64,000 nt of DNA. Source: JBBQWZ01 sp038210135. GTDB lineage: Bacteria > Acidobacteriota > Terriglobia > Bryobacterales > Bryobacteraceae. Of this stretch, positions 24,847-36,200 are shown one piece after another. The stretch is taken from contig JBBQWZ010000011.1 of assembly GCA_038210135.1 (NCBI GenBank), positions 62,001 through 126,000 on the forward strand. The letters run 5' to 3'. How positions within the stretch are numbered: position 1 is the first letter of the stretch; each line of letters opens with the position of its first letter. The notes beneath the pieces are model-generated. The model made no database searches and was not told where the DNA came from. It saw only the letters and a list, made by a program, of their open reading frames with translations. Position numbers and translations under genes: made by a program.

Positions 24847-25964
24847 TGGGCTGTCCGCGAAAAACCTTTAGCGTTGAATGACGTCATTACAATAGATGGC
24901 ATTGCCGAAACCCCTTCCCCTCACACCGACACAACGAGCCGAGTTGCAGGCGTATTTGCGAAAGCAGAACCTGGCCGCCGGCGTGGCTCAGCGAATGCGG
25001 ATCGTTTTGCTGCTGGCTGACGGCTCGACCTACCGCGAGGTCATGGAGAGTCTTTCCACTACCGCTCCGACCATTAGTTTGTGGAGGAAGCGGTACCAAA
25101 ACGAAGGCGTGGTGGGCTTGGGAACCATCCGCCCCGGGCAGCCTCCGCAGAAATTAACTCCGGCCTTGCGGGCTAAGATTCTGGCCAAGACGCAGCAGGC
25201 GCCACCCGATGGCAGCACCCATTGGAGCCTCCGAAAGATGGCGGTCGTGATCGGCGTGGGCAAAGAATTGATCCGCAAAGTATGGAAGGAAGCCGACCTC
25301 AAACCGCATGTGCTGGAACGCTACATGGCTAGCAACGATCCGGCTTTCGAACAGAAAGCCGCTTCCATCATCGGCCTCTATCTCAACCCGCCCCAACACG
25401 CAGCCGTATTCTGCGTGGACGAAAAGAGCGCCATTCAAGCTCTGGATCGGCTCGACAGGAGACTCCCGTTGTCACCCGGCCGCGCCGAACGCCACGGCTT
25501 TGAATACCACCGGCACGGCACGCTCTCGCTGTTCGCAGCCTTCAACCCGCGAACTGGCGATGTCATCGGACAGACCGCCAAGCGCCACACCAGTGTGGAG
25601 TTTGTCGCGTTCCTCGAAGCGGTCGTGGCGCCCTGCGCCGCCGACCAACCGGTTCACATCATTCTCGACAATCTGAGCGTTCACAAAGCGCCCCTCGTAC
25701 GGGAGTTCCTCGCCCAACATCCCAACGTCGAGTTCCACTTCACGCCCACCTATTCTTCCTGGCTGAACCAGGTCGAAAGCTGGTTCTCCAAATTGCAGCG
25801 CGATGTTCTGGACCGCGGCATCTTCACTTCCGTAGCCGACCTGCGCAGGAAGATCATGCGCTACATTCGGCTCTACGGAAAAACGGCAAAACCATTTCAG
25901 TGGAAATACGCTAACTGCCGCCAGCGGATTACGCCATGGTAAAGAATCCTCGCGGACAGCCCAC
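24846..25964 (+). mobile_element. IS630 family insertion sequence, complete
   Basis: The element is 1119 bp with terminal inverted repeats: 15 identical bases (GTGGGCTGTCCGCGA) extending to about 21 of 25, at 24846-24870 and 25940-25964. It is flanked by TA on both sides (24844-24845 and 25965-25966), the target duplication expected for IS630/Tc1. One intact transposase gene fills it. The clean ends and intact gene suggest a recent insertion. Confidence 0.93.
24896..25942 (+). CDS. IS630 family transposase
   Basis: The 348-residue protein has an N-terminal helix-turn-helix (RIVLLLADGSTYREVMESL, TISLWRKRYQNEG). The DDE catalytic domain has the first Asp in FCVDEKSAIQ, the second in IILDNLSVHK and Glu in SSWLNQVESWF. 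The length is typical of the family and no frameshift is present, so the element may be active. The stop codon lies inside the right inverted repeat. Confidence 0.95.
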   Translation: MALPKPLPLTPTQRAELQAYLRKQNLAAGVAQRMRIVLLLADGSTYREVMESLSTTAPTISLWRKRYQNEGVVGLGTIRPGQPPQKLTPALRAKILAKTQQAPPDGSTHWSLRKMAVVIGVGKELIRKVWKEADLKPHVLERYMASNDPAFEQKAASIIGLYLNPPQHAAVFCVDEKSAIQALDRLDRRLPLSPGRAERHGFEYHRHGTLSLFAAFNPRTGDVIGQTAKRHTSVEFVAFLEAVVAPCAADQPVHIILDNLSVHKAPLVREFLAQHPNVEFHFTPTYSSWLNQVESWFSKLQRDVLDRGIFTSVADLRRKIMRYIRLYGKTAKPFQWKYANCRQRITPW

Positions 25965-26011
25965 TAGTCTGTCCCCGCCGTCCCGCGCTGGGCGACAATG
26001 GGAGCGCTCGC

Positions 26012-27274
<1,263 letters not shown>

Positions 27275-27275
27275 T

Positions 27276-27464
27276 TTGCCGCCCGGAACCGAAGCCGGAT
27301 TGTGCGCCACATGCCAGCATTGCCGCGTCATAGAATCGGCGAGAGGCAGCATGTTCTTCCTATGCGAGCGCGCGCTTAGCGATCCGTCGTATCCGAAGTA
27401 TCCACGGTTGCCGGTGCTCCAATGCCGCGGTTACGAAGCGAAGCCGGAGCCGGACCGGCCCTAG
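27276..27464 (+). CDS. Small Cys-rich protein
   Basis: From a TTG one base after the hemL stop, this 62-residue protein carries cysteines at 10, 13, 16, 30 and 50 (LCATCQHCRVIESARGSMFFLC...LQC). The spacing suggests zinc or iron-sulfur binding. Similar short proteins with a CxxC...C...C pattern and a YPRLPVLQCRGYE ending occur in Acidobacteria, with unknown function. It is very probably co-translated with hemL. Its last four bases overlap the convergent methyltransferase gene. Confidence 0.8.
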   Translation: MPPGTEAGLCATCQHCRVIESARGSMFFLCERALSDPSYPKYPRLPVLQCRGYEAKPEPDRP

Positions 27465-28978
27465 CCGTGCACGTCCTCGAGTAACGCCAGCTTACGCAAT
27501 TCATCCAGCCGCACATAGAGCTGATTGGCCAGTTCGCCGCGCGAACGCCCGGGGAATTTCTGTACCGTTTCCTCGAGCAGCGCGTCGTGATCGCGCGTGC
27601 CGTCGAGCAGGTTCAGGAACCAGGCGGCGTTTTCGTCTTTTAGATCGATGGCCTGATGGAGCAGGCTGCTCAGCGAAGTTTGCCGCCCGGCCTGATACCG
27701 CGCGAGCTTGCTCGCTCTGGGCTTGCCGGTCGGAGATCCAACCGTCGAAGGAATGGTGTGCAGATCGATCGAACCGCCGCGGTACATTCGTTGAAACAAG
27801 CCGTAGAGGTTCCGGTTCGACTCCGGATCTTCGTTTTCGAATTCCTTCACCGCGACACGCTGCGGATAGGCCGCGATCAGCCGCCGAAGGATACCGATCA
27901 CCGCGGCCGACGGCGTCGTCAGCGTAACGAAGTCCGGGATGGTGAACGTCACCGAACCGTCCGGATCCACTTTCGTCTCGGTCAATTTGGTAGACGCGTA
28001 CATGTGCTCGACGACGCTGACCTCGTCCTGCTGGGCGAGAGTGGCCTCCTTCCGGCAAATCAGCGACCGGCGGAAGCGCCGTCCGACGATCTGATCGACG
28101 TATTGCGCTTCGAGTAACTGGTTACCGGCGCAGAACTCGTGGATATACGTCATCACGGCGGCCGGAACCTTGGGTGCATCGGGTTCCGCCGCCGTGGCCT
28201 CGTCCATGAACTGCAAGCCATACGCATCGAGATGCGTAATAAATTGCTTCAGCGTGAACGGGTCCCAGTGGTCCGACAGAATGTCGTGATAGACCAAGGC
28301 GATTGGCCGCTCCAGCACCAGGCCCGCCTCGTAGAACAAATCGGCGCGCGAGGGAGTGGCCTCCGCGGGCGGGTTGTCGCGCAGCAGCTGGAGGAAATTC
28401 CGCGTCTCCTCGATCTGCTGCTCCGGCGTTTCGAAGCGCCCCGGATGGGCGGCGCGGCGGGCCTCGAGATGCAGCAGCGCCAGATCGCGGATCCGCTTTC
28501 CGCTATAGCTGCCCGGATACACGTTGTAACTGATGTACCCGACGCCCTGGGGCGACAGTACTTTCGCGATGATCTCCATCAGCTTGTCGCGCACAATTTG
28601 CGGCACCCAGGAGTAAAAACCGTGCGCGATCACGTAATCGAATTTCTGCTCGCCCGGATCGAATTCGAGGAGATTCTGACTGAAGAATTCGGCGTTCTTG
28701 AGCCCGATGCCGTTCTTGAACGCATTCGCTTTCTCAATCGGAACCTTGCCGAGGTCCATTCCCACGAACTGGCTGTTGGGCAAGGTGTACGCCATCGAAA
28801 GGATGTTGCCGCCCTCGCCGCAGGCCACCTCAAGGACGCGGCAATTGTCCACCGGAGCGGGATGCAATCCCTTGAGCTTCGCCAGTGTAGCCAGCCGGTC
28901 CGGATGGGTCTGAATGTAAGGAACACTCGGATAGTCGTACAAATCCGCGAGAACGATTTGGTCGGTTTGTGTGGGCAT
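27461..28978 (-). CDS. SAM-dependent methyltransferase with methyltransferase regulatory domain
   Basis: The 505-residue protein starts with a class I methyltransferase domain: VLEVACGEGGNILSMAYTLP near residue 48 as SAM motif I, then FVGMDLGK, FDYVIAHGFYSWVP and GVGYISYNVYPG. The YNVYPG region leads into a MethyTransf_Reg domain (PF10119-like, about residues 230-310). A C-terminal part of about 170 residues follows. Family members are annotated as putative protein or small-molecule methyltransferases, and the substrate is not known. It is a single-gene unit, and two tandem hairpins lie upstream at 29054-29097. Confidence 0.88.
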   Translation of the reverse strand: MPTQTDQIVLADLYDYPSVPYIQTHPDRLATLAKLKGLHPAPVDNCRVLEVACGEGGNILSMAYTLPNSQFVGMDLGKVPIEKANAFKNGIGLKNAEFFSQNLLEFDPGEQKFDYVIAHGFYSWVPQIVRDKLMEIIAKVLSPQGVGYISYNVYPGSYSGKRIRDLALLHLEARRAAHPGRFETPEQQIEETRNFLQLLRDNPPAEATPSRADLFYEAGLVLERPIALVYHDILSDHWDPFTLKQFITHLDAYGLQFMDEATAAEPDAPKVPAAVMTYIHEFCAGNQLLEAQYVDQIVGRRFRRSLICRKEATLAQQDEVSVVEHMYASTKLTETKVDPDGSVTFTIPDFVTLTTPSAAVIGILRRLIAAYPQRVAVKEFENEDPESNRNLYGLFQRMYRGGSIDLHTIPSTVGSPTGKPRASKLARYQAGRQTSLSSLLHQAIDLKDENAAWFLNLLDGTRDHDALLEETVQKFPGRSRGELANQLYVRLDELRKLALLEDVHG

Positions 28979-29053
28979 GCTAATGCTTTCCGCGCAACTA
29001 GAGTACCGCGTGGCTCATCGGCCGGAACTGAATTCAAGGGCCTAAATGGGAAA

Positions 29054-29097
29054 CGCCCCGATTGCTCGGGGCGTCAGGCCGAAGATGCGATCTTCGG
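29054..29097. promoter_or_regulatory. Two tandem perfect hairpins in a divergent intergenic region
   Basis: Hairpin 1 has an 8-bp stem (CGCCCCGA / TCGGGGCG, 29054-29073, loop TTGC). Hairpin 2 has an 8-bp stem (CCGAAGAT / ATCTTCGG, 29079-29097, loop GCG). They sit five bases apart, 69 bases upstream of the NYN gene and 76 upstream of the methyltransferase gene. No T run follows either, so a terminator is unlikely. Whether they act as operator, leader RNA or mobile repeat is unknown. Confidence 0.5.
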
Positions 29098-29165
29098 GGC
29101 TGTTCAAAACTTATTATTACACGGGTCCCGCACAAGAAACAATATGCTAGCTTTAAGCCACTCCC

Positions 29166-29783
29166 ATGGAACGGGTTATAGCCTATATTGACGGATTCAA
29201 CCTGTACTTCGGCCTAAAGGCTGCTGGCTATGACCGATTTTTTTGGCTAGATGTAGCAGGCTTGGCTGCCTGCATCTTAAACCCTCGCACTCAGTCATTG
29301 GTCAGGACGAATTACTTCACTTCAAAGATTTCTGACCCGCCAGAGAAGGTGGCGCGCCAGACGGTATATCTGGAAGCAATTCAGGCCCATCGTCCAGACC
29401 TCAGAATTCACTACGGCCAGTACCAGAGTAAGCTCGTCAAGTGCAGGAGGTGCTCGCTGGAGCATCGATCCCATAGTGAAAAAATGACGGATGTGAACAT
29501 CGCTTGCGAACTGCTGCACGATGCTTTTGAAGACGCGTTTGATGTCGCGTTGTTGATTTCAGCCGACAGCGATCTAGCGGCGCCGGTAACAAAAATTCGA
29601 TCGCTTTTTCCTGCAAAACGAGTAGTCATGGGATTTCCGCCGTCCCGAAAATCAAAGCACCTCCGATCGATAGCAAACGGAGTAATCGACATCGACCGTC
29701 GGCACTTGGCCCAAGTTCAACTGCCGCCTGCCGTGGTTCGACCGGATGGCTTTGTCCTGACTCGGCCCGTACGTTGGGTCTGA
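29166..29783 (+). CDS. NYN domain (PIN-like) putative ribonuclease
   Basis: The 205-residue protein begins RVIAYIDGFNLYFGLK, with the NYN-type Asp and Asn. It has a second acidic site in MTDVNIACELLHDAF and a third in LLISADSDLAAPV; these form the metal centre of the PIN-like nuclease fold. A CxxC pair (CRRCS at about residues 93-96) is an addition. NYN proteins process or degrade RNA and often occur in accessory loci. Its codon use is less GC-rich than that of its neighbours, which fits recent transfer. No partner gene is adjacent and it stands alone before aceE. Confidence 0.85.
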   Translation: MERVIAYIDGFNLYFGLKAAGYDRFFWLDVAGLAACILNPRTQSLVRTNYFTSKISDPPEKVARQTVYLEAIQAHRPDLRIHYGQYQSKLVKCRRCSLEHRSHSEKMTDVNIACELLHDAFEDAFDVALLISADSDLAAPVTKIRSLFPAKRVVMGFPPSRKSKHLRSIANGVIDIDRRHLAQVQLPPAVVRPDGFVLTRPVRWV

Positions 29784-29871
29784 CGGGCAGAGCAAGACCG
29801 GATTCGCCCGAAACCAGAGGATCGCGGTGTTATTCTAAAAGTGTCCAACCGCGACACCTTTTTACCCTTCT

Positions 29872-32544
29872 ATGCTGCAAAACAAGGTTGATCCACCTTC
29901 CGATCGCAATCCCCAGGAAACTGCCGAGTGGCTTGAAGCCCTCGATCAAATCATTGACGAATTCGGTTCCGAGCGCGCTTCATTTCTGCTCGGCCAACTG
30001 CTCGACCGCGCCGCGCATTTCGGCGTCACCGGCGCGCTGAAACTCAACACTCCGTACATCAACACCATCCCCGTCGATGAAGAAGTGCCGTTTCCCGGCG
30101 ATCGCGCGCTCGAACAGCGCATCCGCGGATTCGTCCGCTGGAACGCCATCGCGATGGTGGTCCGCGCCAACAAGTACGACGCGAATATCGGCGGCCACAT
30201 CGCCACTTTCGCCTCGCTCGCGACGCTGCTCGAAGTCGGACAGAATCATTTTTTCCGCGGCAGCTATGGCGACGAACCTGGCGATTTCGTATATTTCCAG
30301 GGTCACGCTTCGCCCGGAATTTATTCGCGCGCGTTCCTTGAAGGACGCTTGAGCGAAGAGCATCTCAAGAATTTTCGCCACGAGCTTCGTGATACGCCGG
30401 GCCTGAGCAGCTATCCGCATCCGTACCTGATGCCGCATTTCTGGCAATTCCCGACGGTGTCGATGGGTCTCGGACCGATTTCGGCCATCTATCAGGCGCG
30501 CTTTATGCGCTATCTCGAAAATCGGGGCATCGTGAAAACCACGAAGCGCAAAGTATGGTTGTTCATGGGCGACGGCGAGTCGGATGAGCCGGAATCGCTC
30601 GGCGCGCTCACTCTTGCATCGCGCGAGAAACTCGACAATTTGGTGTTCGTCGTCAACTGCAATCTGCAGCGGCTGGATGGCCCGGTGCGCGGCAACGGCA
30701 GCATCATCCAGGAACTCGAAGCCGCCTTCCGCGGCGCGGGCTGGAACGTAATCAAACTCGTGTGGGGCGCCGGCTGGGACAAGCTGCTCGATGCCGACAG
30801 TTCCGGTATGCTGCTCCGCCTGATGCACGAATGCGTCGATGGCGAGTATCAGAAGTTCAAGGCCATGGGCGGCGCGTACACGCGCAAGGAATTCTTCGGC
30901 CGCTACCCGGAAACAGCCAAGCTGGTCGCGCACATGACCGATGACGAAGTCGCCGGCCTGCTTCGCGGCGGCCACGATTCGCACAAGGTCTATAACGCCT
31001 ACAAGCGCGCCGCGGAACATACCGGCACGCCCACCGTCATCCTGGCGAAAACGGTGAAGGGCTACGGACTCGGCGAAGCCGGCGAAGGCCGCAATACCAC
31101 GCACCAGCAGAAGAAGCTGACACAGGATCAGATGGGTTACGTCGCCGAGCGGTTCAAGATCGCCGTCCCGCAGGAAATCAAGCAAAGCGGCGACTTCTAT
31201 CGTCCGCCGGAATCGAGCGCCGAGATTCAATATCTCAAGCGGCGCATCGAAGCGATGGGCGGATCGCTGCCCGTGCGAAACGCCAAGCGGATCGAGATGA
31301 AGAGTCCACCGCTCGAGGCGTTCGCGGATGCAATGCAGGGTTCGCGCGGACGCGAGGCATCCACCACCGCCGCGTTCGTCAGCATCCTGAAGACGCTGCT
31401 CAAGACTCCGGAATTGAGTAAGCTGATCGTGCCGATTATTCCTGACGAAGCGCGCACGTTCGGCATGGAATCGCTGTTCCGCGAGTACAGCATCTACGCC
31501 AGCCAGGGCCAGTTGTACAAGCCCGTCGATAGCGATGTGCTGCTGTATTACAAGGAAGCCAAGAATGGCCAGATCCTCGAAGAAGGCATTACCGAGGCCG
31601 GCGCGATGGCTTCGTTCAGCGCCGCCGGAACCGCGTACGCCAACTACGGCGTGCCGATGATTCCGTTCTTCACCTACTATTCGATGTTCGGTTTCCAGCG
31701 TGTCGGCGACATGATTTGGGCGTTCGCGGACCAGCAGGGCAAAGGCTTTCTGATGGGCGCGACGGCCGGCCGCACGACGCTGCTGGGCGAAGGTCTGCAG
31801 CACCAGGATGGCCACAGCCTGATCCTGTCGAGCACGATTCCGACTTGCGCCAGCTACGATCCGGCGTTTGCGTTCGAGCTGGCCGTTATCATTCAGGATG
31901 GCATCAAGCGGATGTATGAGAACAACGAAAACCGGTTCTACTACATCGCTGTTTACAACGAGAATTACGCGCAGCCGCCGATGCCGGCGGGTGATATTCA
32001 CGAGGGCATTCTGAAGGGCCTGTACAAATACAAGGCTTCGGAAAAGAAAGCCCAGGTCCAGTTGTTCGGCAGCGGCACGATCCTCAATGAGGCGCTGAAG
32101 GCGCAGCAGATTCTGGCTGACAACTTCGGCGTCGCCGCGGACGTCTGGAGCGCCACCAGCTACAACGAACTGCGCCGCGATGCGCTCGAAGTGGAGCGCT
32201 GGAACCGGCTGAATCCCACCGAACCCGAGCGGGTTCCCTACATCCTCAAGGCGCTCGAAGGCGCCGAAGGGCCGATCGTCGCCTCCACCGACTTTATGAA
32301 AGCGGTGCCGGATCAGATCGCTCAGTGGTTGCCCGGCCGCATGGTGACGCTTGGAACGGACGGCTTCGGCCGTAGCGAAAACCGCGAGCATCTGCGCAAA
32401 TTCTTCGAGATTTCGGCCGAAGCGATCGTCGCCGGAGCACTCTCGAAATTGGCCCGCCTGGGCAAGTTCGACGCGTATCTGGCCGCCGACGCGATTGCGA
32501 AGTTCGGCTTCGATCCGGCTTCAGCGGATCCGGCCACGCGCTAA
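29872..32544 (+). CDS. aceE: Pyruvate dehydrogenase E1 component, homodimeric
   Basis: It decarboxylates pyruvate with thiamine diphosphate and passes the acetyl group to the lipoyl domains of E2. The 890-residue protein matches the homodimeric E1: NPQETAEWLEALDQII at the start, GHIATFASLATLLEVG, FQGHASPGIYSRAFLEGRL, FMGDGESDEPESLGAL with the GDG cofactor motif, RRIEAMGGSLP, GATAGRTTLLGEGLQHQDGH and EDLRKFFE-like C terminus (REHLRKFFEISAE). Length and order match the Escherichia coli enzyme. No E2 or E3 gene is nearby. A terminator follows. Confidence 0.97.
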   Translation: MLQNKVDPPSDRNPQETAEWLEALDQIIDEFGSERASFLLGQLLDRAAHFGVTGALKLNTPYINTIPVDEEVPFPGDRALEQRIRGFVRWNAIAMVVRANKYDANIGGHIATFASLATLLEVGQNHFFRGSYGDEPGDFVYFQGHASPGIYSRAFLEGRLSEEHLKNFRHELRDTPGLSSYPHPYLMPHFWQFPTVSMGLGPISAIYQARFMRYLENRGIVKTTKRKVWLFMGDGESDEPESLGALTLASREKLDNLVFVVNCNLQRLDGPVRGNGSIIQELEAAFRGAGWNVIKLVWGAGWDKLLDADSSGMLLRLMHECVDGEYQKFKAMGGAYTRKEFFGRYPETAKLVAHMTDDEVAGLLRGGHDSHKVYNAYKRAAEHTGTPTVILAKTVKGYGLGEAGEGRNTTHQQKKLTQDQMGYVAERFKIAVPQEIKQSGDFYRPPESSAEIQYLKRRIEAMGGSLPVRNAKRIEMKSPPLEAFADAMQGSRGREASTTAAFVSILKTLLKTPELSKLIVPIIPDEARTFGMESLFREYSIYASQGQLYKPVDSDVLLYYKEAKNGQILEEGITEAGAMASFSAAGTAYANYGVPMIPFFTYYSMFGFQRVGDMIWAFADQQGKGFLMGATAGRTTLLGEGLQHQDGHSLILSSTIPTCASYDPAFAFELAVIIQDGIKRMYENNENRFYYIAVYNENYAQPPMPAGDIHEGILKGLYKYKASEKKAQVQLFGSGTILNEALKAQQILADNFGVAADVWSATSYNELRRDALEVERWNRLNPTEPERVPYILKALEGAEGPIVASTDFMKAVPDQIAQWLPGRMVTLGTDGFGRSENREHLRKFFEISAEAIVAGALSKLARLGKFDAYLAADAIAKFGFDPASADPATR

Positions 32545-32573
32545 TTCGCCGCTGTTTTCATCTCACTTGAAAA

Positions 32574-32604
32574 CCCCGCCTCGCAAGGGCGGGGTGTTCT
32601 TTTG
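32574..32604 (+). terminator. Rho-independent terminator after aceE
   Basis: A stem CCCCGCC / GGCGGGG with a 6-base loop is followed by a T-rich tract (TGTTCTTTT), 30 bases after the aceE stop. Confidence 0.88.
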
Positions 32605-32684
32605 TAACCCAAAGCCGCGGCACATCGCGAAAAATGGCCTTACCGTAAAGCAAATCCTGGAATTCGGCGGACCACGCGGCTAGT

Positions 32685-33215
32685 ATGGAATCCATGAACC
32701 TGCGTCCCGCTGCTGACGAGTATCTCGATTATTACCACCGCTATATTTCCCTGGTTCCCGACGGCGACATCGTCGAAACCCTCAAGCGCCAAGCGAAGGA
32801 AACCGTCGCGTACCTGTCCACACTCACCGAATCACAGGGCGCTTTCCGATACGAACCGGGTAAGTGGAGTGTGAAGGAATGCGTCGGCCACGTTTCGGAC
32901 ACCGAACGCATCTTCACCTATCGCGCCTTGCGGATCGCGCGCAACGATCGCACTCCGATTGAAGGCTTCGAGCAGGACGACTATGTGAAGTACGGTTCGT
33001 TCGATTCCTGTACGCTGGCCGGCTTGATCGTGGAATTTCAAGCCGTTCGCCAGGCGACTGTTCTTCTGTTTGAACACCTCGCGGAAGAGGCGTGGACGCG
33101 GCGCGGAATCGCCAACAAGAACGAAGTCTCGGTTCGCGCGATCGCTTATACCTCCGCCGGGCATGAGCTGCATCACATTCATGTGCTGACTTCGAAGTAC
33201 TTCCCGGTTTTCTGA
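32685..33215 (+). CDS. DinB family protein
   Basis: The 176-residue protein has the DinB four-helix bundle: ETLKRQAKETVAYLSTL, WSVKECVGHVSDTERIFTYR with the first metal histidine, and a HELHHIHVL motif near the C terminus that provides the others. DinB proteins are usually metal-dependent and several act as thiol transferases; the substrate here is unknown. ATG codons at 32685 and 32694 are both possible starts. It is followed 33 bases later by the large BNR protein gene and may share its transcript. Confidence 0.9.
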   Translation: MESMNLRPAADEYLDYYHRYISLVPDGDIVETLKRQAKETVAYLSTLTESQGAFRYEPGKWSVKECVGHVSDTERIFTYRALRIARNDRTPIEGFEQDDYVKYGSFDSCTLAGLIVEFQAVRQATVLLFEHLAEEAWTRRGIANKNEVSVRAIAYTSAGHELHHIHVLTSKYFPVF

Positions 33216-33248
33216 TCGAAACGGAGCGGATAGTAGGTCCGCGCGCCT

Positions 33249-36200
33249 ATGCGAAACTCAGAGACGATCATGCACCGTCTCTACGCCGCATTCCTTTTAG
33301 CCGCTTGCGTCCCGCTCGGCGCCCAACGGTTCGACCCGAAGCTGTACTCCGACATTAAATGGCGCCACATCGGCCCGTTCCGCGGCGGACGCACGGTTCC
33401 GGCGGAGTGCATTATTAAGCAGCCGAACGTCTGCTACATCGGCGTCAACAATGGCGGCGTCTGGCGCACTACCGATTATGGACGGACCTGGGATCCGATC
33501 TTCGACGACGCACCGACCGGTTCCGTCGGAGCCCTCGCCGTCTCGCAATCGGACCCCAACATCATTTACGTCGGCAGCGGCGAAGGCTTGCAGCGTCCCG
33601 ATCTGTCTGTCGGCGACGGACTCTATAAGACCGCCGACGCAGGGAAAACCTGGCGCAACATGGGGCTCCGCGATGGTCAGCAGATCAGCCAAATCGTCGT
33701 CGATCCGCGAAATCCGAATCGCGTGTTCGTCGCCGTCCTCGGCCATCCCTACGGACCGAATCCGGAGCGCGGCCTGTATCGCACGATAGACGGAGGCGGC
33801 AGTTGGAAGCGCGTCCTCGGCAACGACGAAAACACGGGCGCTATCGATGTGCAGTTCGATCCGGTGAATCCGCAGATCGTGTACGGCGTTCTCTGGGCCG
33901 CTCGGCAGGGTCCGTGGGAAAACGGCCAGTTCACCGGACCGGGTACAGGACTCTTCAAATCCATTGACGGCGGCGACACCTGGAAGCCGCTGACCGCGGG
34001 CCTCCCGACCATTGAGCAGGGACTCGGCCGCATCGGCATCGGCATCGCGCCCAACGATTCGAACCGCATGTACGCGATGGTCGAATCGAATCGCGCTGGA
34101 GGAGTCTATCGTTCGGATGACGCCGGAGCGACCTGGAAGCGAACCAACTCCGAGCAGCGCGTTTTCGGACGCGGCTCCGATTTCGCGAACGTCCGTGTGC
34201 ATCCGAAGAATCGCGACGTCGTGTTCACGGCGAACACTTCAACGTATCGCTCGAACGACGCCGGGATGACGTGGACCGCGATTCGCGGCGCGCCAGGCGG
34301 CGACGATTACCACACCATTTGGATCCACCCCGACAATCCCGAGCACATGCTGATCGCCGCCGACCAGGGCGCCATCATTACGGTGAACGGCGGCAAGACT
34401 TTCAGCAGTTGGTACAACCAGCCGACGGCGCAGTTCTATCACGTGATCACCGACAATCAGTTTCCCTATTGGGTTTACGGCGGTCAGCAGGAAAGCGGCT
34501 CCGCGGGGGTCGCCAGCCGCAGCGATTACGGCCAGATTACGTTCCGCGATTGGACCACGGTCGGCGTCGAAGAGTACGGCTACGTCGCGCCGGATCCGCT
34601 GAATCCGAATTTGATTTATGGCGGCAAAGCGACAGTATGGGATCGCCGGACTGGCATGGTGCAGAACGTCGGACCCGCCGGCCGCCGTGGCGGAGGCGGT
34701 GGAGGCTATCGCTTCCTGCGTACCGCGCCCCTCTTGTTTTCGCCCATCGATCCGCACGTCCTTTATCTCGCGGGCAACGTCCTATTCAAAACCACCAACG
34801 GCGGCCACAGCTGGGACGTCATCAGCCCTGACCTTTCGCGCAAGACCTGGGACGTGCCTGACAGCGTTGGCGTCTACAAGAAGGACGTGGCGGCGGAAGG
34901 CCGTCAGCGCGGCGTCATCTATTCGCTCGCGCCGTCCTTCAAGGACGTCAACCTCATTTGGGCGGGCACCGACGATGGCTTGATTCACGTGACGCGCGAT
35001 GGCGGCAAAAACTGGAAAGACGTGACGCCTTCGCAACTCACGCCCTGGAGCAAGGTCTCGATCATGGAGGCCTCGCACACGGACGTGAATACGGCGTATG
35101 CCGCCGTGAACCGCTTCCGCCTCGACGACTTGCGTCCGCACATCTACCGTACGCGCGATGGCGGAAAAACCTGGGTCGAGATCGTCAGGGGAATCTCCGA
35201 AAACGAAGTCGTCAATACCGTGAAAGAGGATCACGTCCGCAAAGGACTGCTCTTCGCCGGAACTGAACGCCGCGTCTGGGTCTCGTTCAATGACGGCGAC
35301 GATTGGCAGCCGTTGCGCAACAACATGCCGGCGACTTCCATCCGCGATCTTGTGGTTCACAACGACGACGTTGTGGTCGGAACGCATGGCCGCGGCTTCT
35401 GGATCCTCGACGACATCACCGCGTTGCGCCAGATGTCGGACACGGTGGCGACCGCCGATGCGTATCTTTTTAAGCCGCAGGTAACCTACCGCATCAAGCG
35501 CGATCAGTACACCGATACGCCCTTGCCGCAGGAAGAGCCGCACGGCCAGAATCCGCCAGACGGCGCGATCCTCAATTACATTTTGAAATCCGACGCTCAG
35601 TTGGTGACGCTCGAGGTGCTCGATTCCGGCGGCAAGCTGATTCGTAGATTCGCGAGCACCGACAAGCCGGATGCGATCGATCCGGAACTCAACGTGCCGC
35701 ATTACTGGATTCGCCCGACGGCCATTCTCCCCACGAACGCGGGCATGCATCGCTTCGTTTGGGACCTGTTCTACACGCCTCCGGCCGCGCTGACCTTCAC
35801 CTACCCGATTTCCGCCGTCTACGGCGACACGCCGCGCGATCCGCACGGAACCACGGTGCTGCCGGGCATGTACACCGTCAAGTTAACCGTCGATGGCAAG
35901 AGCTTCACGCAGGCGATCACGATCAAGATGGATCCGCGGGTAAAGACGCCTGCCGCAGGACTCGCGGAGATGTTCACGCTCTCGCGCAAAGTCTCGAACC
36001 TGATGCAGCAGAATTACGACGCGCTGATGGCGGTCCGCGACCTGCGTGCGCAAGTGCGCGTCCCGCAGGGCACGCAGCAGGCTGCCGCGATTCAGGCCTT
36101 CGATCAGAAGCTCGCTGCACTTGGCGGCGGAGGAGGCGGCGCGCGTTTCGGCCGTGGCGTCGGAGGCGGCCAACCCGACTTGGCGCGGCTCAACGGAGAG

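Noticed and set aside
24846..25964. Possibility that the IS is a composite or carries cargo
   Set aside because: Only the transposase gene fits between the inverted repeats.
29980..32391. 803-codon minus-strand open frame inside aceE
   Set aside because: It is antisense to a highly conserved gene, with codon statistics typical of mirror frames in GC-rich DNA. Similar shadows over 3418-4668, 12155-13513, 25964-27352, 46642-47919, 50000-51754 and 54118-55569 were also rejected.
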